From contig NC_092572.1 of assembly GCF_037975245.1 (NCBI RefSeq), positions 27,947,989-28,011,988 on the forward strand: a DNA stretch of 64,000 bases. Direction: 5' to 3'. How positions within the stretch are numbered: position 1 is the first letter of the stretch; each line of letters begins with the position of its first letter. Below, piece by piece: positions 12,001 to 21,336 of this stretch. The notes under the pieces are model-generated. The model was not told the origin of the DNA, ran no database searches, and was given only the letters and a program-made list of their open reading frames with translations. Source of the stretch: Apostichopus japonicus. Its lineage: Eukaryota > Echinodermata > Holothuroidea > Aspidochirotida > Stichopodidae. Both the position numbers and the translations under genes were made by a program.

Positions 12001-15000
12001 GTAAATGATGATTTAGACTCTTCTTGAAAACTTCTGAAACTGACTGGTATGATTCTCATCTGGATCAAGCATTCCTGTTCAATAGCACCAAAAGGAATCT
12101 CTAGTCTAACGCCAGTCCCTGGTATCTCTAGAATCCCTCCTTCCTTGTTAACCAAAGATTGTATGCTAAGAGATGTGTCCAAGTCAATATCTTTAGATGA
12201 GTGTAAAGAGAATATCATGAATAGCACCACAATTAGTGAGAAAACAAACATGCCAGTTATCGACAATTATATAGTTTTAACATCAATCAGTGTACTCTAG
12301 TATCACTGTTGCCTCAATAAACTATGTTAATTTGTTCTTTAAAGTGTGTCATTATAGCTCCATGGTCAGTTCAACTCCTTATTGAGCCATCGACCTTATT
12401 ATTTATTTAATGCATAAGCTTTCATATAAATTATGCAAATTCAAGTCCATAAACTTGCTGAGTATTACAGTTAGACATAGCTTTACCATATGTGAACCTA
12501 TTGTATGGTTCTGTATGAGACCCACAGATATTGTATGTTCAGGCATCATGAAAGATATCATAAAACAATGTTTAACAACTGGTAAAGAGGGTATCATATC
12601 TGTCAGTATACAGTGCTACATGTGTTAATAGCCAGCTTATGCAATATGAACAATCTCAACTGCTCATGTTAGGTAAATCACAGTATGATAGAAGTGTGAA
12701 ATATAACAGAGAAAGGTCAGACAATATCACTTTCCCTTTCCACTTCGATCCAACTAGATTGGCATGTGCCATTGCATGTTTGCTTGAATCTAATGATGTA
12801 CACTGTTTATGGTGTTACCACACATAGACTATCACTGTTCTGATTTACTTTACCAGCTCAAGCGTGTTCCCTACATGTGGCTCTGTGGGTGTCAAAATGC
12901 TACCTAAGACCTAATTCATTTTTCATCCTGGATAGTTCCACACTAAGGTCAGGAACTATGTTTATATCCCTAAAGATTGCAGGCTTTGAAGATTGCCATA
13001 TCTCAGCCTATCTACTAAACTACAAACTATGTCAAAGGCTAGTGCTGCCATTGTTATTCACATTATTCCATTATTCATCATTGCTACAGTATTACATCTT
13101 CAATTATATTTTATAAAATGTTTACTTTGTAAAACTCTTCTTAACTCAATTTCAATAAGTCAATCATGATCCCTTTTCTAACAAAGAGTTATTCCACTAT
13201 CTCCTTGGTACTGTGAATCATAAAGTTTAAAATAAATAAGTTTAAGCTAGACACACCTTTAACTGCTTTTGTTGTTGCTGGTTCATTAGAGTTCCTACTG
13301 TGTAGTCTAAACTCCATCTGGATGAAGAAATAATTCCAGATAAATACAATAGAAACAATTATCAAGTTAGATTTGCTGGTAACTGACAGAACTTCTCGAT
13401 ATCAACAATCAAAGCAAATATACGATGGAAAAATGCTTACAAACTTGCATTTTAACAAATAACACTTTATCATTTGAAAAAACAAGAAAAGATTATGTTT
13501 ATCTCACCGGCCATTTTCCAGTGTGCACATCTAAAGTGTGAATTACATTGGCTCCAATGGTCCATTCAACTGCAAAGAGCATATTAGATCACATATAACT
13601 GTTGCGGTTATTGCACATAGAACTGCAATTCTCTTAAATTAATGATTTTACTATTCACTAAATGGTGACAATTTGTTGCCAAGAAATTGCAGTTACATCT
13701 TGTTCTAGACTAGATCTGCAATAACTACGTGTTTGGTAAACATCTGATTGAAAAGTAACAACTGATTGTTTAACAATTTGTGAAGTAACAACTGATTTTT
13801 CAACAATTTGTGAGAAATACTGTTATGCTTGCAGAAATTAAGTGTAAGTGATAAAAGATAGTCAAAGAATAGCCTCAGTCTAATCTTTCTAATGATCTTC
13901 TTTCTATCAAGTACATTAAACAACCAGAATACCAACTTACTACTGGATCTACATAGAAGTGCAAAAATTCAGCCACCCTTTACACTTGGGAGTTTTTGTT
14001 GTGACAAGGTTTCTAGACGTTTGACCTCCACAAAGAAAGCAAAAGGGTTCTTGCACTCATCAATGTAAAGTGAATCCACATGTCATATATGCTTAAGTTC
14101 ATTGATGCTGTAGTTTTGGAGAAGTTTGTCATTTCTACAAAGTATTCAGACTTTACAGTAACTCATGTTATCTCAAATGAGAACTGCTTCTCACAAACTC
14201 AGTATAGCTCTAAATTCACCCATATATACACAATCAATATGATGCAGATTCGTGTTGCCTTTAACAAGGAATCAAAACTCAATTGATCCAAGTTATTTAT
14301 CTATACTTTGAGTACATTACAAAGTGCTTTATACAAAGATGTTAGACCAATGTAAATTTTGCTTGTTTTAAATGTCAAGTCGACTACACATTACTTCCTT
14401 TAACTGCGTGGTAAGTATTTACCTACAACATGCTACCATGGGACTTAATTTACATAACCAAACAAAAGTGGTATTCATTAATTACTAAGTGACATTGTAC
14501 CTGAAATATTTCGGGATTGTAAGGCTTTCAGAATCTTGTCATCTGTCACATCCTTCGGTGGACTTGGAAAGAGTAAACTAGAGTTAAAGAAGGTGAAGAA
14601 TCAATACATGGCTGGTGCAGACAATGTTCTTATATACAGAAAATCTTAGCAGCAAAGGTTAAAATATTGAACCATGTGTTTTAGTTGTTCATTTCACTGT
14701 TGAGGTTTTAATGAGTGTTTACAATGCATTGTGTCCTTTTTTTCTCCATGCATTGTATATATTTCATAAAAGTAATATTGAATGTGCATATATTTTCTAT
14801 ATCTTGATTAAATAGGAATGCATACATTGGTCCATTATGTAAACAACAAAACAGTAACAAATGAACTTTGTGTGACCTACAGAAAGATACCAACAGTTAC
14901 TTTTTCTTTCCTGTTGGATTTTCTTATATTCATCTTCAACTATTTTTGTCTCTATTTCCATGTAGGTATGTATTCTCAGTTCTGTTTTCATTGTTTCAAT

Positions 15001-18000
15001 TAACGAAAGAATATTAAATTTCTACTTACCATGCTGCATTAACATGTTTACAATTTAAAATGAATTTTAGAAGGTCTTCATAATCTTTGTCAATTAGTTT
15101 CTGGTCCCATCGATCCATTTCAATAGCCTCAAGAGTTTCTAATATACCAAGCCATACATCGTCCTGTAAGACAAGGGCCTTGTCTGTAACTTTTTCAACC
15201 ACATCTGAAAACTTCAGACGCTTTATTGGAACCTAAAAAGGAACGGAGTGTTTCACACATTTAAACCTGACATCAGTATTCACAGATAACAGAGGGTCTA
15301 TTTCAGAAATTTAAATGCCCTGTGGAATAAGGGAAGGTACAATGGCAATAGAGGACTGGGGTAAAAAATGTACTCACTATTAGAGAACCAATTCAACACT
15401 GACTTGATCATAAAACATAATAAAGTATATATTACTGGGAATTCACTCAAGCATAATTTTCGACGGGCTGAAATGTTTATCAAGCATCTTCATGCAACCA
15501 AAATGTTAAGGAATGTGGAGTTACTTTTAGAAATGGACAGTGTTAAAAAAAAAGTGACTGTACCTTTGATTTTGAAGCAAAGGTCACCATAGAAACCTTT
15601 GACCTCAGCAGCAGTCGACTATCTCCAGAGCTGAAGTTGACGGATTCTCTTCTACAGATCTCGGTGACAATGTCCTTGAACTTGTGTCCTTTGTACTCAT
15701 CATGCTCAGCAAAACAAAGACAGATGCAGTTCATGATGTAATCAGGAATCTCCCCATCTCCTGTTTTAAAGTCTCTCATTAGAAAACTGGCAATGAAATG
15801 AAAGCTGGGAGGACAGATGTGACAAGTGAAGCGCAAGACATAATGGAGATCAGCTGGGTCTATGTTAGCCAGGTGTTCTCTGAACAATTGATACTTGTAA
15901 TGTTGTTCAGTTGATTTGTGTCCCCAGAAGAGGCGGGCTAAATACTGTGCTGCAAACCACTCTTGGATTAACTTATGAAGGAATTTAACCTGTAAAGAGA
16001 CATACTTTGCAGCTTTTCCTTTCTGTAAAGGTTTTGATTTCTTCTCTTGCGATTCCAATATTGGTTTTCTCTCTGATTGATTGACAGATGCTGAGAGATC
16101 AGGATCAGGGGATACCCCTCTCTTCATCTCTGAAGTAACATTAGATGTGTTCAGTGACTCATCACTGATGGAATCAGTCTGGGGAGTTCCACTGTCTGAG
16201 TCAGTCTGAAGATTCCTATCAGTGGAATTAAATGGAGTTCCTTCCTCAACAACAAGTATCCCAGAATCTATCCATGCTTTGCTATTAGCGACACTTCTAT
16301 CCACAAAGTCTTTCTGCCAAAACAATTGTTGATTTCCTTTACAGAGGCCATTAAATGCAAGTTCCTCCAACGTAATGTGGGGTTCTATTGAAACTTCACT
16401 CTCTAATCTGCTCTCATCCTCTTCACGAACTGATTCCTGCTGCTGGTATGACAGATGTCCCGAGGTGTCTTCCTCATCCTGCACAGAACACAGAATATCT
16501 ACAATGGCCTTCACGAAAGGAGTAACCCTGTCAAGCTGACCCTCGCATAACTTTCCTAATCTATCAATGTTATGTACTAACAGCACAAAGAGTAGCGGAA
16601 CATTACAAAGATCAAGAATAAATGGAACATTATTAATCAATTCCTTTACTTCTTCTTGCTTTTTGACATCATCAGAGAAGACTTTTTTAATGTATTCGTT
16701 CCTTTCATCCTCACCGAAGCTTCCTATCTTCAACATTGGACCTGGAGGTAGATGCTTGGTATAATCTGTCCTAGCTGTGATCATAACAATGCAGTTGGAC
16801 AGTTTCTCCTTTGTCATGACTCTCATGACCTCTGAGAGACTTCCATCTTTGGTTACACCATTGTATTCTTCTAACCCATCCAATATGAGGTAGACTTTCT
16901 TCTTACCACTGTTAAGCATAGACTCAATATCCTCTTCTGTGATGGGAATGCCTTTACGGATGTAAAACATCTTGATAGCTTGAATAATTGTCATGTCATC
17001 AACAATTTTCAAGGGCAGATAGATGACCATGGGGATATCCATAAGCTTCCCACAACACCAGTCATAGGCCAACTGAGAGGAGAGCATTGTCTTGCCGGAG
17101 CCTGGCTGTCCTTCCAGAATGATTCGAGTCTCTACTTTTAGTCTTTCATCAGTAAAGATATCTAGGTAGTTCAGCTTACATTTTCGGTCAACTTCTCTGC
17201 TAGATATTTTTGAACCAGAATTTGTTAAGACTAAGCGGCTGGCAATAAAGAGATCATTAGATTTCCATTGACAAGACTTCATCCAGGGGACAGGAGTCAT
17301 TGTTTCAAACCAACTCTTCATCTTCTGTTGTAAGCATTTCAGGAATAAGCTCTCTTTGTCTTTAAAACAAGGAAACAGAAAGCACAGTTCAATTTCTATT
17401 GAAAAAAAGTTAAAATGTTTCACAATTTATGACAGAATATAAAGACTATTTACCATACTGAAAACAAGTGTGCTTTGATATCAATAGTTTGGGCAATCTC
17501 GTAACACTTATCTTTGGTAACGTTTATTAACAACTACAGTAGAGTAATCTTCAAATATAAAGGAAACTCACTCCTAACACAAACTAAGACACTGTCATTG
17601 CTCAAACATGCTAGTCAGTTTAAAAATTACTCTGTAATACAAACAGCAATCATAACAAACAGTGTCATACATCCAGACTTGAAACAATTGGAAACGCAGA
17701 TGTTATTATATTTCATTCATATCATTATATACAATGATTGCTGTAATAAACGAGTGCATTTTGTGTGTTTAACTGCTTTCGAGCTATGAAGTCTTAAGTC
17801 AGGAATGTTCCTTAAAACTGGCATGAAACTTGTACCAATGGAGTGTAAAGTTTGTAACATACACATGAATTTACACTACCTTCATCTTGTGCCTTGATTT
17901 CGTCATAAAGTACCAAGGACTGGTATTCGTGTATCTTAGCTACTGCCTGGAGAAGACGATATTCCTCTAAAGGTGACTTTAATTTGCTGACATCAGAATT

Positions 18001-20121
18001 ATTAATGATACCCATCTCATCAATTGTCTGGAGGAAGGAAAGTCCTGGATTCTGACTGGAGATAACTGTGTTCTTGTTCTCATCTGTAACTTCAAAGTTA
18101 TCACACAGTTTCTCTGTTATGGAAAATGTCAAATGAGCAGAGAGGCCGGCGAGGAATCTATCGTATTCAGTCTCTTGATCTGAAATGTTTAAGGTAAACA
18201 TCAAGTTGAAGTTTCCAGTGTTGTTAAATATCCACAGAGATGTACAGGCATGCTGATTGCATGATACACATCATGGCACAAAGTGATATTTGCCCACTTG
18301 TACATACTGTACATACAATGTTTTGTTGTACACATCTTGGTTTCCAGCATCTAGAATAAATCACCACCTGTGTTGTGTATTGCATAAAGTGGAATCTTTC
18401 GGGGGGGGGGGTAGGTGGCAGGTGATAGTCTATCACTATCCATTGTTACGAGGGCCCATTGTAGCCTAACGCTAGTCACTGTTAGTGAGAAACCTAATGT
18501 TGTAATAAAGGAAGTATTTGAAATGGCCTACGTGACGAATCAATATTTGAGAAATTAGGTCAGGTTACCGTGTCAGAATGTTATTTATGTAATGAGCAAT
18601 ACCTGATTGTTCTGGTATATTCCTTATGTGACACGCTGGTCTCGGTTTCCCGTCTGTTTACCTGAAACCCTGTTGTACACTGTGCTCGCATCTTCGTGGT
18701 TTCTCTGGAATGTTCCGCGAGATATGCATTGGACGGCCACACGGACGGCCTATAAACTATTCTTGTGGAGGCTAGAACATTCCATAGCACCTGTGACCTA
18801 TATTCTGATGACTGGAATGACGTCATGTTGTAAACAATCTTATTGTATTTATTAAAGGACTTCCCGGAACGGAGAAACTGGGTCGAATTGTTACTCAGGT
18901 GTATCGAGAAAGATCCAGAAGATTCTTGACATGGCGAATCGTAAAAAAACTGGCCCCAGATTGCAAAGGATTCAGTTTCTGAATGATTACAACCGACGAC
19001 ACATATTATCAATCAATTCTACTATATATCGTCAGTGCTCAACTGCCAGTAGTTTCTGAGGGATTGAGATATCGATACCAAGATTGATTCTACACTTCCA
19101 TTCAGAAGTTCGAAGAGGACTTTGCTGTGAAACTACAGTTTTCCAGTCATTATTTCGGAGAAGGTGAAGAATTTCTGTCTCCGTTGCGGATGTTCGTTAC
19201 GCCAGGAGTTGGTGGCTATAAAGCTGATTTGGACTGACTCCAGATGGTGATATTAAGTTGGCGAGAAGTTCGATTAGTGCTTCACTCGATTGTGGCTGGA
19301 AGTCCGTCTTCTATTTTGGTGCATCGTCGGAAAGAAGGTGACTGCTGTTTCTGGGATCGCGAGAAACTTTGTCGAGGCCCAGTGAATTTCGCGGTACAAC
19401 GGACCGAGAATCGTCGTCGAGTCATTAAGATCGTGGCCGCTGAGGGATATCGCCGTTGGAAGAGACCAGCGTGTTTTACAGTGTATCCTATCTTGTTAAA
19501 TTTGTGAGTAATTTACTATATATTTGTAATTTCCACTTGTTGTTGGTTCAAACTCCGTTGTTCAATATAGTTTACGTTCTCATTCTAATTCTCTAGGCTC
19601 GTCAATTTGTCTGTGTTCCTTCCAGAGACAAACCCAGGCTTGTGTCCCGTTAAAAATTACCCACCTCAAAATTATCGGGACCTCTCGCCTTCCAACGTAA
19701 CACCATGAAAAGGTTTTGCTTCAAGGAAAATATGAAAGATCGTAGAGCTATACTTTATGGAGATCAAGTCCTCTCTTAATTGCATTTTGAAAGTACAAGA
19801 AGTGAATCAAAATACAAAATTACAAAGAGAGCTAATGATAAGGGGCCTACCTCTTAGCTTCATGTACGTCTCTGTTAATAAGTGAGTGTGGTTGATCTTC
19901 AGCTCAGTGAGTGCATCAGTTAATCGATTCACATTTGTAGGGTGTATGTATCCTCTCCCTTCAAGGGCAAGCAGAAAGTTCTTTGAGTACAAGGGACTTG
20001 TAATAATGGTCTGCACTTGATCAGGTGGTAGTGAAAAGTAGCGGCCTAAATTCCCACAGTCAGTTTGGGTTAGCTTTGAAGACAGTTCTTCTTTGAGATG
20101 GCTGAAGGTGAAGATGGATGC
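2933..20121 (-). CDS. NLR-type receptor: death fold - DED - NACHT - ZU5 - UPA-like - Ser/Pro tail (partial, 15 exons)
   Basis: Gene-level entry for the exons listed separately below. Successive exon phases agree at nearly every junction (1,1,0,2,1,0,1,0,...), giving about 1,340 visible residues. NACHT proteins are cytosolic ATP-driven oligomerising sensors; death-fold domains recruit caspases or adaptors; ZU5-UPA is a signalling module of UNC5, PIDD and NLRP1. All three parts are seen here. No leucine-rich repeats appear between NACHT and ZU5, unlike most vertebrate NLRs. The N-terminus is incomplete: the first placed exon starts in phase 0 without an ATG. The 3' end is also incomplete: the last placed exon ends on a donor. 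By inference it acts in the cytosol as an innate immune or cell-death sensor. A fusion of two neighbouring genes is possible but the phase continuity argues against it. Confidence 0.85.
3465..3583 (-). CDS. NLR gene exon: tail 3
   Basis: A 119-nt exon, acceptor TTACATTTAG, donor AAG|GTAATA, phase 1 in and 0 out. It reads GETRGDNQLVAAPTWPTEQI and on to EIEATGGSK. No domain recognised. Confidence 0.65.
4227..4338 (-). CDS. NLR gene exon: Ser/Pro/Gln-rich tail 2
   Basis: A 112-nt exon, acceptor TTGTATTTCAG, donor CAAG|GTAAAT, phase 0 in and 1 out. It reads SPDSMPSFSQEVPTVSNVQH and on to STVPQ. Low complexity, disordered. Confidence 0.65.
4513..4692 (-). CDS. Candidate alternative terminal exon of the NLR gene
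   Basis: A good acceptor (GATCATTTCAG) opens a 59-codon frame ending in TAA, in phase with the exon before it (phase 0). It is Leu- and acid-rich: NIYLMLELEELTTLHNLHDD and on to QIVSSLP. If used, it would end the protein with a Leu-rich helix in place of the Ser/Pro tail. No good donor joins it to the next exon. It could be a chance frame. Confidence 0.33.
   Translation of the reverse strand, partial: NIYLMLELEELTTLHNLHDDLTTLTFPVFLIENEESKDILSILLHFIDMQYQIVSSLPM
4849..4953 (-). CDS. NLR gene exon: Ser-rich tail with basic cluster
   Basis: A 105-nt exon, acceptor AAATTGCAG, donor ACG|GTAAAT, phase 0 to 0. It reads DVSASSLSSSHVPSQSADVP then RSKKRRFNESTAAVT. The KKRR cluster could be a nuclear localisation signal; otherwise the segment looks disordered. 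Confidence 0.68.
5562..5658 (-). CDS. Candidate optional NLR exon with a GC donor
   Basis: A 97-nt open frame between CTGTTTTAG and AAAG|GCAAGT, a good match to the GC-AG intron consensus. It reads WRSNGQLRYLQNELQPGLSC and on to VMYLK. The start phase does not fit the exon placed before it, so it may be an alternative exon, belong to an exon I missed, or be chance. Confidence 0.3.
6708..6845 (-). CDS. NLR gene exon: UPA-like region, part 3
   Basis: The open frame runs from a strong TTTGCTGCAG acceptor to AAG|GTTTTT. It reads TIPYLYVAAPVVCRRSFFFE and ends ELIVDFK, like the last strands of UPA. With the upstream exon ending in phase 1, the acceptor that keeps the frame is TACGTAG, with the exon starting at 6823. 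With the stronger acceptor the preceding exon would have to end in phase 0. Either way this frame is kept. Confidence 0.65.
7330..7441 (-). CDS. NLR gene exon: UPA-like region, part 2
   Basis: A 112-nt exon, acceptor TTTCCCACAG, donor GATG|GTAATT, phase 0 in and 1 out. It reads GQNYSHCTKAFLVDKSSPVV and on to SVKWKFVSRD. It continues in frame from the previous exon and resembles the middle of UPA domains (beta strands around a W.F segment). The 3' junction to the next exon is ambiguous. Confidence 0.6.
9600..10170 (+). pseudogene. 3' end of a non-LTR retrotransposon (LINE)
   Basis: An open frame at about 9653-9892 encodes YTKALELTDLKSLTNRRVEL, then CTNFAIGCTKSDRYAKLFP. This is the usual C-terminal tail of LINE ORF2 proteins (a SY..AL..L...L..RR..LC..FA pattern after the reverse transcriptase). 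It is followed by a 3' UTR ending near a short TACTAC repeat at 10152-10166, as in LINE tails. The reverse transcriptase and endonuclease parts are absent, so it is a 5'-truncated dead copy. Confidence 0.8.
10200..10432. repeat. Tandem duplication of about 116 bp
   Basis: Two almost identical copies in direct order, each starting GTCATTAACTA and ending with the GTAGGAACCGGGGGGGC-type motif. They differ at only a few bases (AACTAGAG/AACTAAAG, GGGCGTAGG/GGGCATAGG). Confidence 0.9.
10400..10740. mobile_element. GC-rich MITE-like element
   Basis: Starts near GGGCATAGGAACCGGGGGGG and ends near CTTCAGCCCCCCTACTC, with a G-rich left and a C-rich right end. This looks like a degenerate inverted-repeat element. 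It has no coding capacity and I did not identify target duplications. Confidence 0.45.
10985..11208 (-). CDS. NLR gene exon: ZU5 end and UPA start, with F-S site
   Basis: A 224-nt exon, acceptor TGATACAG and donor CCG|GTGAGT, phase 1 in and 0 out. It continues ZU5 with SKPMWRPKPNVLYQL, then WIESFSWETCEIDG and the UPA-like start FKQIQVYAAGNLNP, ending VGFYPKLPGERP. The Phe-Ser pair lies at 11128-11123, where FIIND and PIDD proteins carry their self-cleavage dipeptide. Confidence 0.85.
11858..12190 (-). CDS. NLR gene exon: ZU5 domain, first part
   Basis: A 333-nt exon, phase 1 in and 1 out, donor AAAG|GTACTT; the acceptor (CATCTAAAG) is weaker. It encodes the classic start of ZU5, GGILEIPGTGVRLEIPFGAI, followed by beta strands (IQMRIIPVSF, VVVELLP) and LAKLTLPHCLQL. 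GG.L..P..GV.L.IP.GAI is the ZU5 hallmark seen in UNC5, ankyrins, PIDD and NLRP1. The exon ends in YSSHHAK: the His-His pair (11865-11870) is a candidate catalytic histidine, discussed in Part 2. Confidence 0.88.
13257..13317 (-). CDS. NLR gene exon: linker 4
   Basis: A 61-nt exon, acceptor CATCCAG and donor AAAG|GTGTGT, phase 0 in and 1 out. It reads MEFRLHSRNSNEPATTKAVK, a flexible lead into the ZU5 domain. Confidence 0.6.
13508..13569 (-). CDS. NLR gene exon: linker 3
   Basis: A 62-nt exon, acceptor TTTGCAG and donor CCG|GTGAGA, phase 1 in and 0 out. It reads VEWTIGANVIHTLDVHTGKW, possibly a short beta-rich element. The domain is not recognised. Confidence 0.6.
14501..14577 (-). CDS. NLR gene exon: linker 2
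   Basis: A 77-nt exon, acceptor CTCTAG and donor CAG|GTACAA, phase 2 in and 1 out. It reads LLFPSPPKDVTDDKILKAL in the frame carried over from the previous exon. The domain is not recognised. Confidence 0.65.
15030..15232 (-). CDS. NLR gene exon: helical linker 1
   Basis: Acceptor CTTTTTAG, donor G|GTAAGT, 203 nt, phase 0 in and 2 out. The peptide starts VPIKRLKFSDVVEKV and is open, Leu/Asp/Glu-rich and helical. It has no LRR consensus. It continues the reading frame of the NACHT exon exactly. Confidence 0.72.
15564..17395 (-). CDS. NLR gene exon: complete NACHT ATPase module
   Basis: A 1,832-nt exon with a TTTTTTTCAATAG acceptor and an AAG|GTACAG donor. It holds the Walker A motif GQPGSGKT (about 17111-17088), the Walker B motif LILDGLEEY (about 16889) with the acidic residues typical of NACHT, and a sensor-1-like MITARTD (about 16784). 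A winged-helix/superstructure part follows, with VKFLHKLIQEWFAAQYLARL before the end; FLHK...QEWFAAQYLA is a common NLR signature. Between them lies a Ser/Asp/Thr-rich insert of about 80 residues (about 16250-16020) that looks disordered. All nucleotide-binding residues expected of an active NACHT are intact, so this is not a pseudogene at this exon. Confidence 0.95.
17880..18179 (-). CDS. NLR gene exon: DED-like domain
   Basis: A 300-nt exon with a TTTCAG acceptor and a GAAG|GTAGTG donor. It takes 2 nt to complete the Asp codon from the previous exon and leaves phase 1. The peptide starts DQETEYDRFLAGLSAHLT and contains the DED-like stretch LSFLQTIDEMGII, then LEEYRLLQAVAKI near the end. The order hydrophobic helix, acidic helix, small turn and final Leu-rich helix fits a death-effector fold. 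With the previous exon this gives two death folds in tandem. Confidence 0.75.
18444..19702. mobile_element. Solo LTR (1,259 bp) in an NLR intron
   Basis: Begins TGTTACG and ends CGTAACA, a 7-bp perfect inverted terminal repeat with the TG...CA ends of retroviral-type LTRs. It is flanked by a CCAT direct repeat (18440-18443 and 19703-19706). A TATA-like CTATAAACTATT occurs near 18750. No internal gag-pol sequence or second LTR is present, so it is a solo LTR left by recombination. It sits between the two death-fold exons. Confidence 0.85.
19851..20121 (-). CDS. NLR gene exon: N-terminal death-fold domain
   Basis: A 271-nt exon bounded by a TTCCATAG acceptor and a G|GTAGGC donor, phase 0 in and phase 1 out. 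It encodes about 90 residues with amphipathic helices: FSHLKEELSSKLT, then LGRYFSLP, LLALEGRGYI and LTDALTELKI. The pattern of a Gly turn after a Leu-rich helix (LEGRGYI), followed by an Asn and a further Leu helix, is usual for death-effector-like domains in invertebrate NLRs. Subtype (DED, Death or CARD) is not certain by eye. Confidence 0.72.
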
Positions 20122-20473
20122 CTATGGAAGAGAGAAACAACAATCAATCCAATGAGTAAGTTATTCTTTGCCAACTAATCACTTCAATAACTTTCAATTA
20201 AGACTAGCCTTGGTCAGAAGATTTCTGAGATGTGACAATGTTTGAGATGTAACCAACAGCTCCTCTGAGACTTGAACTTCTCTAGAACTCCACATAAGAG
20301 AGTTTTCAAGATTCTAGTAACTCACACAGAAGATCCACACACTAAGTAAAGTAAAAACAGAGCCCTACTGTAAGTATTGACCTCTGGTCAGCTTAATGGG
20401 ATATACATCAAACAGTACAGTACAGTTCTTGTAAGGAAGGAAAGAAAATCTACAAAACCACATCTAAAGTTAC

Positions 20474-20494
20474 CTGTGTGTGCTCGCTTTGTTT
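20474..20494 (-). CDS. Candidate 21-nt microexon upstream of the NLR gene
   Basis: ATTTTAG acceptor and CAG|GTAACT donor frame 7 codons, KQSEHTQ, in phase 0 to 0, matching the phase of the next exon at 20121. Such small exons arise by chance easily. Confidence 0.2.
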
Positions 20495-21249
20495 CTAAAA
20501 TCTTATTGTTATTTATGTTAAATAATGATGACCTCTAGAGCAAGGCTGCAGAAACTCAGTACTACTGATGTGCTCATACTTTGATGCTCAGTGAATCAGA
20601 TAAGAAAGTTATTGTAGGTGTGCATTATTTAGGGTATATTTGTTAGCAGACATTTCAATGTACACAGTGTAATGTGCAAAAGTAATTACTGATCTATTCT
20701 ACTTTACAGAATGATTTAAGGACAAACAATATGTATATCCTTCATTATGTACAGTGCTTTAAAGCCAATTCCAACAAACAAAATATCGTTAAAAGAGCAC
20801 TAGCTATCTGCTCACTGAAAGAAGACCTTTCAAACTTGATATGATTCCACAAATAATATACAGTACTTTCAAGCAAACAATATCTTTGATACAGTTCAAT
20901 CTAAGATGTTTAGACTGTTCGAACTCCATTGTCAAATCAAGGCTCTACTGCCAGGTCAGGAGGAACCTGTAAGACACTTCCGGGCTACTAGTGGTATTAC
21001 TGGTCACGTTTGCACAGAGCTCTCTAACCTTCAGATGCCTAACATCCTTTGTTTATTGCTTTACTGCCTATGCTTGCAAGCATTTCTGGAACCAGTAGTT
21101 CAGGTGGTTACAGCAAAACTGTGGTCAACACCTAGATGTAACCTAGGTATCAAATGAAATGTAACCACAGAATGAATAATGCACCAAATTAAGCCATAAT
21201 TGCCTCATAATTTGTGGCTGAAATGCTTTAAGGCTAAAAAAATTATTAC

Positions 21250-21336
21250 CTTTTTTAAACAATTCCATGTAGAACCAAGAGAAAATATTTCAAAAGCATT
21301 GCTCAAGCAATGTGGCAGAAGAAGCAAAACACCATC
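21250..21336 (-). CDS. Candidate upstream exon of the NLR gene
   Basis: Acceptor GACAGCAG and donor AAG|GTAATA bound 29 open codons (DGVLLLLPHCLSNAFEIFSL, then GSTWNCLKK), phase 0 to 0, compatible with the death-fold exon. The composition looks protein-like, but it has no ATG and I do not recognise it. It could be part of a repeat. Confidence 0.3.

Noticed and set aside
11841-12266. An N-terminal membrane segment before ZU5 (FVFSLIVVLFMIF)
   Set aside because: It is the intronic pyrimidine-rich tract before the acceptor translated in frame; the phase-compatible exon starts at 12190.
19244-19507. 87-codon plus-strand frame with basic residues
   Set aside because: Lies wholly inside the solo LTR; no homology recognised.
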